From Cephalotus follicularis (lineage: Eukaryota; Streptophyta; Magnoliopsida; Oxalidales; Cephalotaceae), in contig BDDD01000082.1 in the NCBI GenBank assembly GCA_001972305.1, positions 310,001 through 374,000 on the forward strand: a stretch of DNA of 64,000 nucleotides, given 5' to 3'. Below the pieces are notes generated by a model, which saw nothing but the letters and a program-made list of their open reading frames with translations, was not told where the DNA came from and did no database searches. Below, one piece after another: positions 9,936-22,228 of this stretch; positions within the stretch are counted from its first letter, which is position 1; each line of letters starts with the position of its first letter. The position numbers and the translations under genes were made by a program.

Positions 9936-11307
9936 TCAAGTGACAAAATGCTAAGTTTAGCTGTTGTTAGACTTATAATTGTGTGTAATTACCCTGTCCT
10001 CCACAAGGGATGATGGTAACAGTCAATCCTGGCCTTAGGTAGTTATATTACAGAAAGTAAACAACTTATACTCTCGTTGTGACAAGTTGGGCAAAATGAC
10101 TAGGGTATGCTAACATCTTGTTGAACCCTTGAATTGATTGTTCCGCTGTTGTTTATTGATGCAATTATACATACTGTATAGCTATTAAGTATTTATAAAT
10201 ACTATTGTTACACTTAATATTAATGACTGAACCAACTAGTGCTATAAGCACAAATATGAGTTTTCCTTATTGTTTCCAAAATAAGAATTTATTGTCAAAT
10301 GACTACTGATTTTCCTCCTATGAGAGGCACATCTACTGCACTGAATATTGTTTCCTCCAAAGAGAGGTACGGTCACTGAACCGTTAAATGTTTCGAAAGA
10401 AAACAACTTTATATTGCATATTATAAACTTATGTAATATTGCTATTGAATTGATTGCATTGTTTGTCTATGCTTATTGCCGTTAGTTGAGTGATGGGAGA
10501 CATCACTGGCTACGGGGTGGCCCTATGTGCCAGGAGTTGGCTAGAGCTTCCACCACACTTATCTGCAATGCAGATCCTGATTGTTACATGCCCGCTAATT
10601 GTCGATCCGCTAATTGCCGATAGAATTGACATGATCTATCATCTTCGGAGTGTAGGGTCGTAGTTAGATGGTGTACAGTTGATGCTAGGAGTTAGCGACA
10701 TGTGACACCCAAACCAATATATTGATTGATTTTACCCTTGTGCGGTATTCCTGAATTTTATTATTTATGGTCACTTGGCATGATTGCTTATATATATTGA
10801 AATACTTATATATATATATGTTATTTCAGATAACTGACATGCATGTTACATTTATATATTCTTTATCATGCTTTAATCCTACTTAGCCAAGTGAGGACAA
10901 CGGCTAACCCCCTACAATTTTAGATTAAGTGAAGGCATTCGGAGAAGTGCTGCTGAAGCTTTTGGAGAGCTTCTATTTTTGGTTAAGGTTGTTATTCCTT
11001 ATGTTTTGTATTGAAATGAACGTTCACACTCTGTTGTTGTTGTTGTTTTACTTTCCTATATGTAAAAGGATAATTGTTGGTTGTATATGCACGTAGTATG
11101 GGCTGCGTGCGGATAATTTTATAATCCAACAATGGAATGCTTCCGCTTATGTTCATGAATATTGATTTAAATGTTAATGCTGGATTATTACTTATAGCTA
11201 ATATCACCATATATGTTGTCTCTTAACGGAAGGCGGGGTGTGACAATCAGCCTTCGGGCTATACTATGATACTTAAGCTGCTATAGGCAGACATATTACC
11301 CTCTGGT

Positions 11308-11505
11308 GGCACTTACTACCTTGAATATGCTTGTATGTCACTTGTCGTCACGTTTACAATGGTACTCACCATCGAGGATGCACTTGGGTGGCACTTACCA
11401 CCCAGTATGCACACGAGTGGCACTTACCACCGTGTATGTGCTTAGATGGTACTTACCACTGAGTAGACAGTTAGATGGCACTTACCATTAAGTATGCCTA
11501 GTGGG
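11308..11505. repeat. 29-bp tandem repeat in the Tat LTR
   Basis: About six units share GGCACTTACCACC..GTATGC. Four fall in exact 29-bp register at 11361, 11390, 11419 and 11448; a fifth runs to about 11505. A further unit starts at 11308, followed by a degenerate one. Many LTRs of large gypsy elements contain such minisatellites. Confidence 0.8.
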
Positions 11506-11791
11506 TTTCATCTATTGATCTAAGTCTCCTAGGTTGGTCTAGCCGTCCTCTGTAAAGGACTACCTTCCCGGGGTTGGATTGCTGGTACCAATACTGACTT
11601 GATTTGACTTGTACACAATTGAGGTCACACGCTCTATAGGATTTATTTGATTTGATGGGAGTGTACTCACACTCCACATGACTATACGTCGTCTTTATGC
11701 ATTAAAATCACAGCATAAAGGACCATGCACCTCATCATCATCATAACAGTCCTACATTTGCATATAAAGAGCCATGGGAGATGTCCCATGC

Positions 11792-13825
11792 TGTAACGCC
11801 CCAGATCCGAGTCCACTTTATGCTCAAAGCGAACATCGGGGATCCGGTGCGATACGTGGGGGGTGAAACATCTAATCTTTTAACAATCCTAATAATTGCT
11901 AATATATATAAATAACTTGATATACTAAAAATTAAAATTTTATACTCTTATTTAAATCATCATACATCATGACAATTATAGTCAACATCTTACAACTTCA
12001 AAGAATCTATCAAAGGACATTATACAGCGGAAAACATTAGTTTATAATGTCATAAACTATTACACAAACTATATTCGTAACATAATTCCTTCTTGAAATA
12101 TCATTTATGAGCTCCTGCCAAAACTCGACTTTCCTCGTTCAATCATTTCCTGGAAAAATTTTAGTTGAAAACAAAAACATTGAAAGGAGTGAGCAGCAAA
12201 ATAGCTCAGTAAGAATTATCATAATAAAACATTGTTGAAATTCATTTTCTGGTATTTTTATAAAACCAGTATATTTCACATTCATTCATTTCTTTTCTGA
12301 TCATATCTCATGAATCAGAATATTTCATAAATACTGAGGGGTTGTAAAAACGTAAATAACCCTGTTGAACCTTTGCTTCACCGGGGCATTGTGCACTCCC
12401 CGATTACTATCATTACTAAGCATTGCAAGCACGAGAGCACTCTCCGCTCCTTATTAATCACATTAATCTTTTACTAGATTAATCCACCCTGGATCACAAT
12501 CCAGTCGTTGTTCATCTCAGTATGTTGCATTTTCTCATTTGTAAAAATAATCATTTCTTGATACTTCGAGTGATCAGCTCAAAGCATCCATAAATAATTT
12601 TGTAAAACATTTTCTAAAGTTTATATTTCAAACGGAAATAATTTAAAATAATAGTATATAATTTCGTTAAGAAATTGGCAGAAATTCAACATAGAATTTA
12701 AGAATTTACATAAATTTAAAATAGACATTTTACCACGAATATTGGCAGAAATTTAAAATACAGGAACGTAATAATTATAAAAGATATATATAAATAAGTT
12801 ATTTAAATATCGAGCATAAAAAGTGCTTAATTAAAATATTAAATAAAAAATTAACTTTCTCCACTCGGTCAGACGGATATACCAATCATATCGATGAGAA
12901 AGTAAAATTGAGTTAATAAAATAAACAGTTGGAACGAGCATTGAAATATTAAATTAAAATTAACTTCCTCCACTCGGTCAGACGAATATACAAATCATAT
13001 CGATGGGAAAGTGAAATTAAATTGAGCTGAATACTAAAATAAAATACTTTAAAAGAAAAAGTAAAAATTCTTAACATAAAGTATTTTTAGAAAAAGACTA
13101 GGGATCCTTACTTTGCTTTATCTCCTTCTCTATTTTCTCCACACTAAAGAAATTACTATGTTTAAAATCTCAACAAAATTCTCTTATCTCCTTTTTCCTT
13201 CTTTCTTTCTTCCTCTCTTCCTTCTCTTCTTTCTTCTTTCTCTCTTTATCTCTTCCTTCTCTTCTTTCTCTCAAATTTTTCTTCAAATTTTTCTTCTACT
13301 GATCACTGCTATTTATAGAAAATGTCAAAGCGTCGACGGTTTCTATCTAAGCGTCGGCGGTTAAGGGTTTTACCCAAGTTTTTCACCTCAATCCCGACTA
13401 AAGTGCTGACGCTTTCTTACAAATCGTCGCCGCTTTTAAGTCTTCGTCAACGTCAACGTCAACAGACCTACCTGACCCTAAAGCGTCGACATTTACATTT
13501 AAAGCGTCGACCGTTACCCAAAGCGTCGACTCTTTAGCCCTAAGCGTCGACTGTTTGCACTGGTTTAAAACGTAGATAGAAGGGTTCTAAGCGTCGACCA
13601 TCACTACCAAAGCGTCGGCACTTTATGTGGAACTGTCGGCGCTTTAGACAGTTTTCCTTCTCATCACTTAGCTTAAAATTTTTTTCTTCTAGGGGCGCTG
13701 CCCCCTGAACCCCCGTACTCCCCGAGCGTAGGGTCATACTACGGTTCCCCTGAAATATCTGCCAAAACACAATAGCAAACATTTTCCATAATTAAATATC
13801 TTAAATGGAAATTTGGGTCCTTACA
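11792..13825 (-). mobile_element. Solo LTR, family B, target repeat CATGC
   Basis: The 2034-bp unit runs TGTAACGCCCC...GTCCTTACA with a perfect 5-bp duplication CATGC at 11787-11791 and 13826-13830. A related unit at 54287-56359 lies in the opposite orientation. The promoter of that copy faces left to right, so the sense of this one is minus. A pyrimidine-rich run (13190-13300), a reversed TATA-like site near 13310 and a GTCGAC array (13331-13625) are present. There is no internal region, so it is the product of LTR-LTR recombination. Confidence 0.85.
13331..13625. promoter_or_regulatory. GTCGAC-type array of the family B solo LTR
   Basis: GTCGAC cores at 13485, 13506, 13525 and 13546 give spacings of 21, 19 and 21 bp. 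More GTCGAC/GTCGGC copies flank them on both sides. Each is preceded by AAAGC or TAAGC. It lies upstream of the reversed TATA-like site in the sense of the LTR. Confidence 0.6.
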
Positions 13826-14222
13826 CATGCACTGTGTTAAACTCGTTCTACCATGAAATAATTGTATTGTCCATGTAATATCATGCACCGTATTTTATTT
13901 GCCCTTATAGCTTGAATAGGGTTCTAAAGGGCACCACCAAGTTAAATACATGAAGCTGTCGTAACTTCGTTTATTAATAAACTATATTCGAGATTCTAAT
14001 TGAGGATCTTGGTTTGATTTCTAAAAGAGCGAGCCGGCTCTAAAGCGCCCCCCTCTTAAGAGATAAATTGTATGAGCCTATTTTCTTGGGATAAAGCTTG
14101 ATCAAAAAGGCGGATAACGTTTCTAGATAATTACGATAAAATCCTGATTAACTGATCTTGATGAGGATCATCGTCCTGGTTGTGATAATTTTCCTGTAAG
14201 TGTAGCAATGAGGATAACATTC

Positions 14223-14230
14223 TATAAAAG
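14223..14230 (+). promoter_or_regulatory. TATA box of the Tat LTR
   Basis: TATAAAAG lies about 220 bp before the LTR end, a normal place for the core promoter of a gypsy LTR. Confidence 0.6.
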
Positions 14231-14450
14231 AGAACTCTAGGTTACAAGGAGAGGAACAAGAACTGGAATTTGAATTCAGAATACACAACAGAAATACCAC
14301 TAAGTGATCATTGTTCAAGTTGTAAGAACCCCTAATAAAGTACTTCTCTTTTTTCACCCGCCTCTCTCAATAATCATCCTTATTCTTGTCAGTTCCGTAC
14401 TTAACTACCAATTATCAGTATTCCAGTTCTCTCTAAAACACACAGAAACA

Positions 14451-14470
14451 TTTGGAGACTCCACAGGGGA
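14451..14470 (+). other. Primer binding site of the Tat element
   Basis: TTTGGAGACTCCACAGGGGA directly follows the LTR end. It resembles the TTTGGCGACTCCACTGGGG sites of Tat-lineage elements. The exact tRNA partner is not assigned here. Confidence 0.55.
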
Positions 14471-14484
14471 GGTAGTTATACAAG

Positions 14485-16100
14485 ATGGCTAAAACAAGTA
14501 ATGCAATAGCCACCCAACATGAAGACAACGAGGTTGAATAACACCAACAGAGTCATGCCCAACCTGGAAATGATATTCCATAAGGCACACTAGTCACGAC
14601 TCTCTAACTTATCATTGAAGCCATCCAAACAACTCAAAACACCATCATCACTAACCTGCGACAACAACAACAACAAACGTTACAACAATACCACTAAAAT
14701 ATTCAACAACAACAATCTTTAATGCATAACCTTTACTAGACTATGAAGCAATAACCACTGTCACACCACGTGCCCAACTCACCCAAACTCCACCTGCTAC
14801 TGTGGCGACACCGAGGGGGCCAATAGAACATGCTTCCCATTGAACAAATTCCAGTTCAGGCACCTTTCCAAACAACACTGTCTGTGCACGCATCTAATTC
14901 ACAATTGGGAATCAAGAGGGCTCAAGAACTCTACGTTACAAGGGATTAATTGTAGTAACTGATGCGTAAGGGCCGCAGTTACCCATCACTAGCCGACATT
15001 GACATGAGACCACCCTATCCACCCTACTTGGTAATCATTCCCTACCTTGTTGATCACAAAGTTCCTAATTTTATCATGTTTAATAGAAAACAGGAGGTGT
15101 CAAGGCACACATAGTCCATTTTGTTGATGCCTTGGGAGTGCATGGATCATACATGACCTTACGGCTCTGTGAGTTTTCTAAGTCACTCCAGGATAGGGCA
15201 TATACATGGTACTCTAACTTACCTCCATGTTCGGTGTCAACATAGGATGATATGGAAGCCATATTTTATAGAAAGTTCTTCCATACCCTAACCTGAGTGA
15301 TAATGATGGTCTTGGGACGCATCACCTAACAAGGTAATGAAGAGCTAGATGCTTATATGGAGCACTTCAAGGACCAGGTCATAGAATGTCAATAGAATAT
15401 GAATGAAGAACATGTGTTTTGATACCTGCGTTCGAGGCATGGTCAATGAATACAGGATGTTCCTACAAAATCCAGGAATTAAAACCTTGGACCACCTCAC
15501 CCTGACGGTCAAAAAGACAACAAGATCCGTAAAAAAAAGTCAAAACTGAGGGGAAAAAGCAACCCATGAGGGGATCAGCTTCAGTGAATGTGGCTAAGAT
15601 GAAGGGATCAAAGAAAAGGAAACCAAGCGACAACAACAGACCTCCACCGCTACCAATAAATGCAGAGAAGGTGAACGAGTTACGAGATAAATGGCTAGCC
15701 AATGGCGACATCAAATTACCATTTTTATAGAATCTCCCTACAGTGGCAGACATTGCAAAGCAAAACTATTACCGCTTTCATTGGTACATAGGACACGCAA
15801 CATGGGACTGTTATTCAATCTGAAGGATCTTCCACCAGAAGTCCATGAGGGGCTGCTTGTGATTGAACCCAGGGATGTCCAGGACAACCCCATATCTTGA
15901 TATCCCCTAGCTGAATATGCTAATGTATGTACTCATACAAGAAATATCCCACAGCTCGACTATATTGTCGATGAGGTGGATGAACCACAGGAGGAAGACT
16001 CTTTCCATGTCAATGAAGTAGGTAGTTAAGATTACAACTATCGGCCGCTTGTAGAAGCCCTGCTTCGAAGGTCTAATGTAAGGGGCTTTTTTAACCATTT
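14485..16100 (+). pseudogene. gag region remnant of the Tat element
   Basis: An ATG at 14485 (MAKTSNAIA) follows the primer site by 14 bp. A glutamine-rich stretch, a degraded capsid-like part and a basic region follow. A C-x-H-C-like segment (NYYRFHWYIGHATWDC, near 15750) recalls the knuckle of Tat gag. Reading is possible only in short pieces. Confidence 0.55.
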
Positions 16101-16254
16101 GGGATTCAATGACTTAGCAAACTGCGCTCCTATCAAAGCACTGGTAAGGATCTCCTATGATCATAGTCGAGAATGTTTACTGGTAGACCAACCAGTAAGG
16201 AAGATTGCTAAGGCACATAAGCGTGCTATCATATTCACAGAAGTAGACTGGGTA

Positions 16255-16815
16255 ACAAAACAAAGGTGTTACCATTGCCCCTTATAGTTGGCGGCAATCA
16301 TTAATGGAATGGATTTTAAGCACGCTCTGGTGGATAACAATGCTTCGATCAAGCTAATGCCTTACTAGACATTCAAAGCCATCGGGATCCCAATAAGGCG
16401 CCTAGTGAAACAATCTTTGAATGTATCAGTGTTTGGCATAGTTACTTTACAGAACTTGGGACACCACTCAGTAGACCTAAGGGTTAGCAAGATTGGGGTA
16501 CTAACTATTTTCCATGTCATTTATGCTCCTACAACATACCATGTTCTATTAGGGCACACCTGGATCCACTAGAACAAAGCCATACTCTTGACCTTACTCC
16601 AATGTTTAAAAGCGAGAAGGAGGGGACAAGACATATTCATCCTAGTAGCTTCTCAGTCATTCACTTATGATGAAGCACATGTGGCGGAAGCCAAATTCTT
16701 TGATCAATTTGCTAAAGATGAGGATGACCCCCTTCAAGTTTCCAACTATTACCATGAAGGGACAATAGTAATGAAAGTCCATAGCGTGACACCAAAGGAT
16801 AAGTCCAAGTGCTAA
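16255..16815 (+). pseudogene. Protease and linker remnant of the Tat element
   Basis: A retropepsin-like core is visible as ALVDNNASIKLMPY, followed by VIYAPTTYHVLLGHTWIH, the usual closing strand. A linker of about 500 bp leads to the RT. Family members have the pattern ALVDxGSSxNILP at this place. Confidence 0.55.
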
Positions 16816-17099
16816 CTGCCCCAAGACTCAAGAAAGCGAGGAGGGATTTACAGGGAAATCCTGTCGAATGGCAAGGCGTGTTACAATTTATGAAGGTACG
16901 CGGGGTCAAGAAAACTGACCAACCCTGACACCACCCCACAAGATGTATATGAAGCAGAAGCATTCAATCCTACTCTAGATTACGAACAAGATGGGGCCAA
17001 AGTGGTAGCAAGACGAAATTGAATAAGTTAATCTCAATTCCGATAGCATAATAAAAAGGATAGTTTTGGTTAACAAGGTTATTCCTCCATGTATTCTGG

Positions 17100-17900
17100 G
17101 CTAGTTATTAGAATTATTAGAAGAATTTCAAGATGTATTTGCTTGGGGTTACCAGGACATGCATGGATTAGATGTATCATTTGTCTACCATAAATTATAT
17201 GTTTCTTCTGATTATAAACATGTTAAGCAACCGAAACGGACATTCCATCCTAAAGTAGAAGTCCAAATTATAGCAGAGATTGAAAAATTGCTCCAGGCGA
17301 GGTTCATCCACCCTATAATGCACCCAACCTGGCTGGCCAACATAGTCTATGTCAAAAAGAGGAATGGTCAAATCTGATGTTGTGTGGACTTTCAGGACTG
17401 TAACAAAGCTTGCCTCAAGGATGAATTCCCTTTGCCTAATATGGACACTATTATCGACAATACAGCTGGACGCGAAAAGTTTTCGTTCATGGATTGATTC
17501 AACGAGTACAACTAGATAAAGACGGCATGCGGTGACACGAAAAAAATGACATTCAGGACCTTAATGGGAAATTTCTACTAAACAGTCACGCCTTTCAGAT
17601 TAAAGAACGTAGGCTTAACATATCAAATGGAATTGATTGTAATACTCCATGATATGATGCAAGATTTCATGGAGGACTATGTGGGCAATGAAGTGGTAAA
17701 ATCAAGTACGGCGCATGGACATGTAGAACACCTCAGGAGGGTATTCATACGATGCCAACAATACAAGTTGAGGCTCAACCCACTCAAGTGTGCTTTTGGG
17801 GTATCAACAAGAAAATTTTTGAGCTTTATCGTGCATACAAGGGTGTTGACATTGATCCCATAAAAACATCTGTTGTCATGCAAATGCCGCCTTTGTACTC
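17100..17900 (+). pseudogene. Reverse transcriptase remnant of the Tat element
   Basis: Clear blocks are MHGLDVSFVYHKL, VKQPKRTFHP, PTWLANIVYVKKRNGQI, CVDFQDCNKAC, DEFPLPNMDTIIDN and LRRVFIRCQQYKLRLNPLKC. This set is characteristic of the Tat group, which has PTWxxNxVxVxKKNGQxRxCVDFxDLN. Confidence 0.7.
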
Positions 17901-17919
17901 TCAACAGTAGCTTAAGGGC

Positions 17920-18470
17920 TTCCTGGGAAAAGTATCATATGTTAAATGATTCATTCCCGCCTTGGCAAAATTGATCTCACTTCTCCAGCCCTTACTAAAG
18001 AAAGATGTTGCATTCACCTAGACAGAGGAACATCGACAAGCATTTGGTAAAATTACAAGGGTATTAGCTTCACCTCTCACTATGATTATGCCAAACCCAG
18101 GAAAACCTTTGTTACAACGATAGGGAAATCGATCGACGACATGTTAGCACAAGATGTTAGTGGAGAAGAGCGACCATTATATTTCTTAGGTAGCATCATC
18201 GGGGGCCCAGAGCTGTCATACATGACTATGGAGAAACATTGTCTAGACTTAGTATTTGCAGCACAACAGTTCTGACATTACTTGCTAGCCCACAAGCTAG
18301 TAGTAATTAGGTACTCTGATCCTATAAAATTTTTACGCAACATACCCACTCTTTTCGATTGAATGGATGAATGTCTTATGAATTTGACGGAGTTTGAAAT
18401 CACTGTACAACTGCCAAGAGCAATCAAAAGCCCTCACTGATTTATTAGCTCAATTCCCTTCGCATGACCT
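17920..18470 (+). pseudogene. First RNase H remnant of the Tat element
   Basis: After the FLGKVSY linker come WTEEHRQAF-like, PLYFLGS and MEKHCLDLVFAAQQ segments in degraded form. This is the ordinary gypsy RNase H. It precedes a second RNase H of another type. Confidence 0.5.
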
Positions 18471-18519
18471 GAAGCCAATTTCTAAAGAGATCTTGGGAGA
18501 TGTCCAAGAAGTTTTTCTG

Positions 18520-18800
18520 GTATGATTAGGGGAATGGGAATTGCATTTCAATGATTCATCAACCTTAGAATAAGGTGGCGCAAGAATTGTTCCAGTTTCT
18601 CCAACCGATAATACCATCTAGATATCTTATAAGCTAGGCTTCAAGTGCTTCAACAAAGAAGCTAAATATGAAGTGCTAATCCTAGGATTGCTAGCGGTAT
18701 CAGCCGTGAATGTCACAAGCTTGAATGTAAAAGGAGATTCCAAATTGACACTCAACAAAATCAAAGGGAAAATATGGTGTCAAAGAACCAACTTTGGCAT
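18520..18800 (+). pseudogene. Second, archaeal-type RNase H remnant (Tat lineage marker)
   Basis: The segment reads WELHFNDSSTL, GGARIVPVSP, YKLGFKCFNKEAKYEVLILGL and NVKGDSKLTLNKI, matching the D-E-D pattern of archaeal-like RNase H (LYFDGSS, NNEAEYEALI, GDSKLV). Tat elements are known to carry this extra domain. Confidence 0.65.
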
Positions 18801-20370
18801 TATATAGAACAATAGTGCAGACATTAGAAAGCTGCTTCAGAAAAAGTAAACACAATCACCCTCCAAGGAGCTCCAACCGACATGCCGACGCCTTGGAAAC
18901 TATAGCCTCAAAAATTTATGTGGGCATGAATAATGAAATGCAAATCAAAGTAATTATAAAATCTCTTCATTACTCTGCTATTGCCCTATAGACTAATGAA
19001 GAGCCAGGGGAGAATATGCACGACTGGAGGACGAAGATCGCCACATAGCTTCAAAATCCTTGTCACGCCCCCGTTTCCACAACAAGACAACATATAAAGT
19101 GGTAAGGCAATCAACATAAAATAATCCAGCTCATGCAAAATTACCAATAAATAAAAACCGTTGATAGCTGAAGCAATAACATAAATGAGCCGAATTTAAA
19201 AACGCATCACGCATCCCATACTACGTGATGCCCAACAAGTTTATAAATAACCCAACATAACTGTCGATCGCCCAAAAAGGAGCGAGAAATAATACAGTAC
19301 GAGATAACAAAATATCTTTTGTTACAAAAATCCGAATAACATGATCAATGTTAAAAAACCCAAATACATAAATAAGAGAGATAAAAAATCTCCTTAAGTC
19401 TCCATGCGTGCTCCATATCATATCCACCCCGTCAATCTGTTACAGTAGGGGTTAGCCTTTGTCCTCACTCGGCTAAGTGAATAAACCCATAAATACAGTT
19501 CGAGTCATATGATAATGAATATCATGAATGGATGCATTATGATGAGCCATGACATGTAATTTTCACAGTAAAAATACCTCCGTATGTACATATAAAAATA
19601 TATGCATGCTCACAGTACAAGTATAACTCATAAGTTATATCAACACAAGCAGTAAATATGATCCCAAAAAAGGAACCAGACAAACCAATCGTCATGACTG
19701 TCGCCACCTCCTGGCCCCAACGTCATGCACTCTTACGCCATCCCCGTTTGCGAACGGTTTTGGAGCAAGTCCTCCGTAAGTTGTTTAGCACGATCGCTAA
19801 ACCAACAGCTAGTTACTAGCACAGTGGCTAAGTAATCAACAAGTTATTAGCACGGCGGCTAATAATCAACAGGCACAAGCATTTCACAGTACAAGTCAAG
19901 CAATTACATATAATTACTTGATCAAATATATTTGTTTAAAATATATTATTCCGTTCAGAAGTTGTAATAAGTTATAAAACTTAAAACAATACATTTCTCT
20001 GTCTTTGGAAATACTTCCCCAATCATTTCGAAAATATATACATTCATATGTTGACAAATATACATTTTCGCACAATACATTTGGTTTCATAATCAACCCT
20101 TTAAAACATTTCTCCGTCACTGGAAATACTTCCCCAATCGTTTCGAAAATATATAAATTCATATGTTGACAAATATACATTTTCATACAAAATGATTATT
20201 ATAATCATACAGGCTTTTCAAAATGGTTAACACTTTTAGAAAGCAACCAAAATGCAAATCACAGTAAAAATGCAACATATCCTCAGAATGCGTCTAGTTT
20301 CGTTCCTAGAGTCGTTTCGGGTATAGCGGGTCCCATTCGAGCGAAATTTCACTGATCAGGGGAAAACGCG

Positions 20371-20880
20371 TTGATGTCAATCCCTAAGGCGTCGATGTCT
20401 TTATACTAAGGCGTCGATCCCATGTACAAATATTCCCAGGCGTTCTTGGACCAAAGACGTCGATGTCTTTACAAAGACGTCGATGTCTTTATGATACCAG
20501 AGAGTATCAGTTCGCGAGTCTTGATTCTAGAGGGTAGAATCCGGCCTTTTAATCCCTTATGTAAACGAATATCACTCTTACAACGTGTAAGGCATGCTAC
20601 TGGTTAACAGGAACATAACCAGAACATCAATTTGAAACTAAACAGGTGATTCCAAGTGGCTAAATGGCCATCAGAAATGAACATTACAGTTCTACGATTT
20701 CCCAGAAAAGGCGTCGATGTCTATCAAAAGATGTCGATGTCTTTCACATCCACACACGAAGGCATAACGTTATTGTTATATAAAGCCCAGAAAAGGCGTC
20801 GATGTCTTTGCAAAAGCATCGAGGTCTTTCATGTTTTCACACGAAGGCATCGATGTCTTTACATAGACGTCGATGTCTTT
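20371..20880. promoter_or_regulatory. GTCGAC-type arrays downstream of the donor-like box (solo LTR 19061-21925)
   Basis: Two clusters, 20371-20480 and 20708-20880, hold GCGTCGATGTCTTT-type copies. Adjacent partners are commonly 20 bp apart. ATCGATG and GTCGATG variants are frequent, as expected for decay of a CpG core. Confidence 0.55.
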
Positions 20881-21599
20881 ACAACCCAGAACGTCTTTTT
20901 CCACAGTTTTAACACACCAAGCCATTATCAAATCCATCCTTTACACAACCAACTCACATATTCATGTAATCGTACATGCATGATTAATTCAGTGTATCAC
21001 AGTAACACCACAACAAGTCCAAAATCACAATTCAACCATTAACATGCTATTCATCATGTTATTCATTAACTTGAAACCCAAGATGCATGTATGAATCTAT
21101 CACTTTCCCCTACCTTGTCGTTCCAAGTTAGGAACTGGAAAGTCCACCCCTTTAAGTTCCCAAATTCTGGCCACCAATAGCTCCAATCTCTTGCTCAATC
21201 CAGGCTCAACAATGGTGGCTCTCACACTCACTGTTTTCTTTCTTTTCTTTCCTTTGGTGTTTTAAAACGAGAGAGAGAAGTGGGGAGGGTTGTTTTTATG
21301 CAGATTACTTCCCACTAACATTCTTCTCCTTGCATTTAATGGGCACTCTCGTGCTCTCTCCCCTTTTCCCAGATTCTGCATTTTCCCTTTTGTTTTCTTC
21401 CTTTCTTTCTTTTGCAGGTTGCATGTGAGGATGGTATATTCCTTGCATGTTCCATATGAGGGGCATGTTTTGGGCATTCCTGGCAACACACCAGCATGAT
21501 CAATACGTCAAAATGCACATGTTAAGACGACTGGTAAAGCCCCCAAAGATCCCATTGCATGTTACTCTGTCAGTGGAAAACGTGACAGATGTTCTTTAC

Positions 21600-21760
21600 A
21601 TTGCGTCGACGTCTTTTCTTAGATGTCGATGTCTTTTCCCTTTGAGTAAGAAGGTGCCGATGCCTTCTTTCATTGTCGACGTGCATGCCCATGCAATCAC
21701 GTGTGCCCTGGTTCCCATAGGCGTCGACGTCTTTACAAAGACGTCGATGTCTTTATCCCA
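21600..21760. promoter_or_regulatory. GTCGAC-type U3 array (solo LTR 19061-21925)
   Basis: GCGTCGACGTCTTT, GATGTCGATGTC, TTGTCGACGTGCATGCCC and GCGTCGACGTC...GACGTCGATG pairs lie near the sense start of the LTR. They align with 1071-1225 and with 48797-48950 on the opposite strand. Confidence 0.55.
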
Positions 21761-22228
21761 AAACAGCGCCGTTTCAAGATTTTGACACACACATTCCATT
21801 TTGAAAACCATAATTAGGGTTTGTAAGCATCTTTTGAGTTCAAAATCTCAACACTCTCATTAATTCTAGTTTAAGATTACATCATAAATCAAAATATTAC
21901 ATTCAGGAAAATACCGAGCGTTACAATCCTATACCTCAACAAGTACACAAGGTAAATACCTTCATGCTTTCGACAACAAATTGTACTATAAAGGCTCAAA
22001 TGGGGTCTTAATGAGGTGCATCTTTGAAGAGGAAGGATTACATAAGTTGGAAGAAATTCGTGAACAAATATGTGGGGAACAAGGCGCTTTACTTTATAGG
22101 AGAATCCAAAGATAGGGGTATTATTGGCCCACTATGGTAGGGCAATCCAACAGGCATCATGAGGAATACAGTCAATGGTCCAAAGTCCTTGAGCATATGG
22201 AAGCACAGTTCGTTCAAATTGCTGGTAA

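Larger units (their letters stand above)
2315..11245 (+). mobile_element. Tekay/Del-type Ty3/gypsy chromovirus (Tekay-1)
   Basis: The order is partial 5' LTR, tRNA-Met-type primer site, gag, protease, reverse transcriptase, RNase H, integrase, a chromodomain-like tail, purine tract and a full 3' LTR. Domain order with integrase last and a chromodomain-like C-terminus marks a chromovirus. The start of the 5' LTR is missing from the window because the Athila-like element adjoins it. The two LTRs agree at roughly 95 percent by eye, suggesting an age of one to a few million years. The coding part is broken at several places, on the order of half a dozen. Confidence 0.85.
8580..11245 (+). repeat. 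3' LTR of Tekay-1
   Basis: The LTR is 2666 bp, from TGTAATAACCGC to GGGGTGTGACA. It contains two GTCGAC-type arrays, a GT/GA microsatellite, donor-like CTGGTAAGAT (9320) and TTGGTAAGCT (9482) sites, and a TTAGCC...GGCTAA hairpin at 10883-10907. A 183-codon open stretch at 8620-9171 crosses the array and the microsatellite and does not look like a gene. ATCAG follows the end; its partner lies outside the window. Confidence 0.85.
11246..14450 (+). repeat. 5' LTR of the Tat-lineage element, with a nested solo LTR
   Basis: The visible LTR is 11246-11791 plus 13826-14450. It ends ACAGAAACA immediately before a primer site. It includes a 29-bp tandem repeat and a TATA box at 14223. The beginning may lie to the left of Tekay-1, which would then be inserted in this LTR. 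I found no GTCGAC array in the host part. No gene is seen. Confidence 0.6.
19061..21925 (-). mobile_element. Solo LTR, family S, target repeat ATCCT
   Basis: The 2865-bp unit runs TGTCACGCCC...GAGCGTTACA with a perfect duplication ATCCT at 19056-19060 and 21926-21930. It has no internal region. Its sense strand is minus, as judged from the related chromovirus-type LTRs. Read in its own sense it holds a U3 array, a donor-like box near 21115, further arrays at 20371-20880, a trio of small hairpins (19788-19860) and a TTAGCC...GGCTAA hairpin at 19452-19476. It is inserted in the Tat element between RNase H and integrase. Confidence 0.9.

Noticed and set aside
13113-13364. 83-codon Phe/Leu-rich frame as a membrane protein
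   Set aside because: It is the translation of a pyrimidine-rich run in the family B solo LTR.
20656-21042. 128-codon frame as a gene
   Set aside because: It translates the GTCGATGTCTTT array of a solo LTR; no domain is present.
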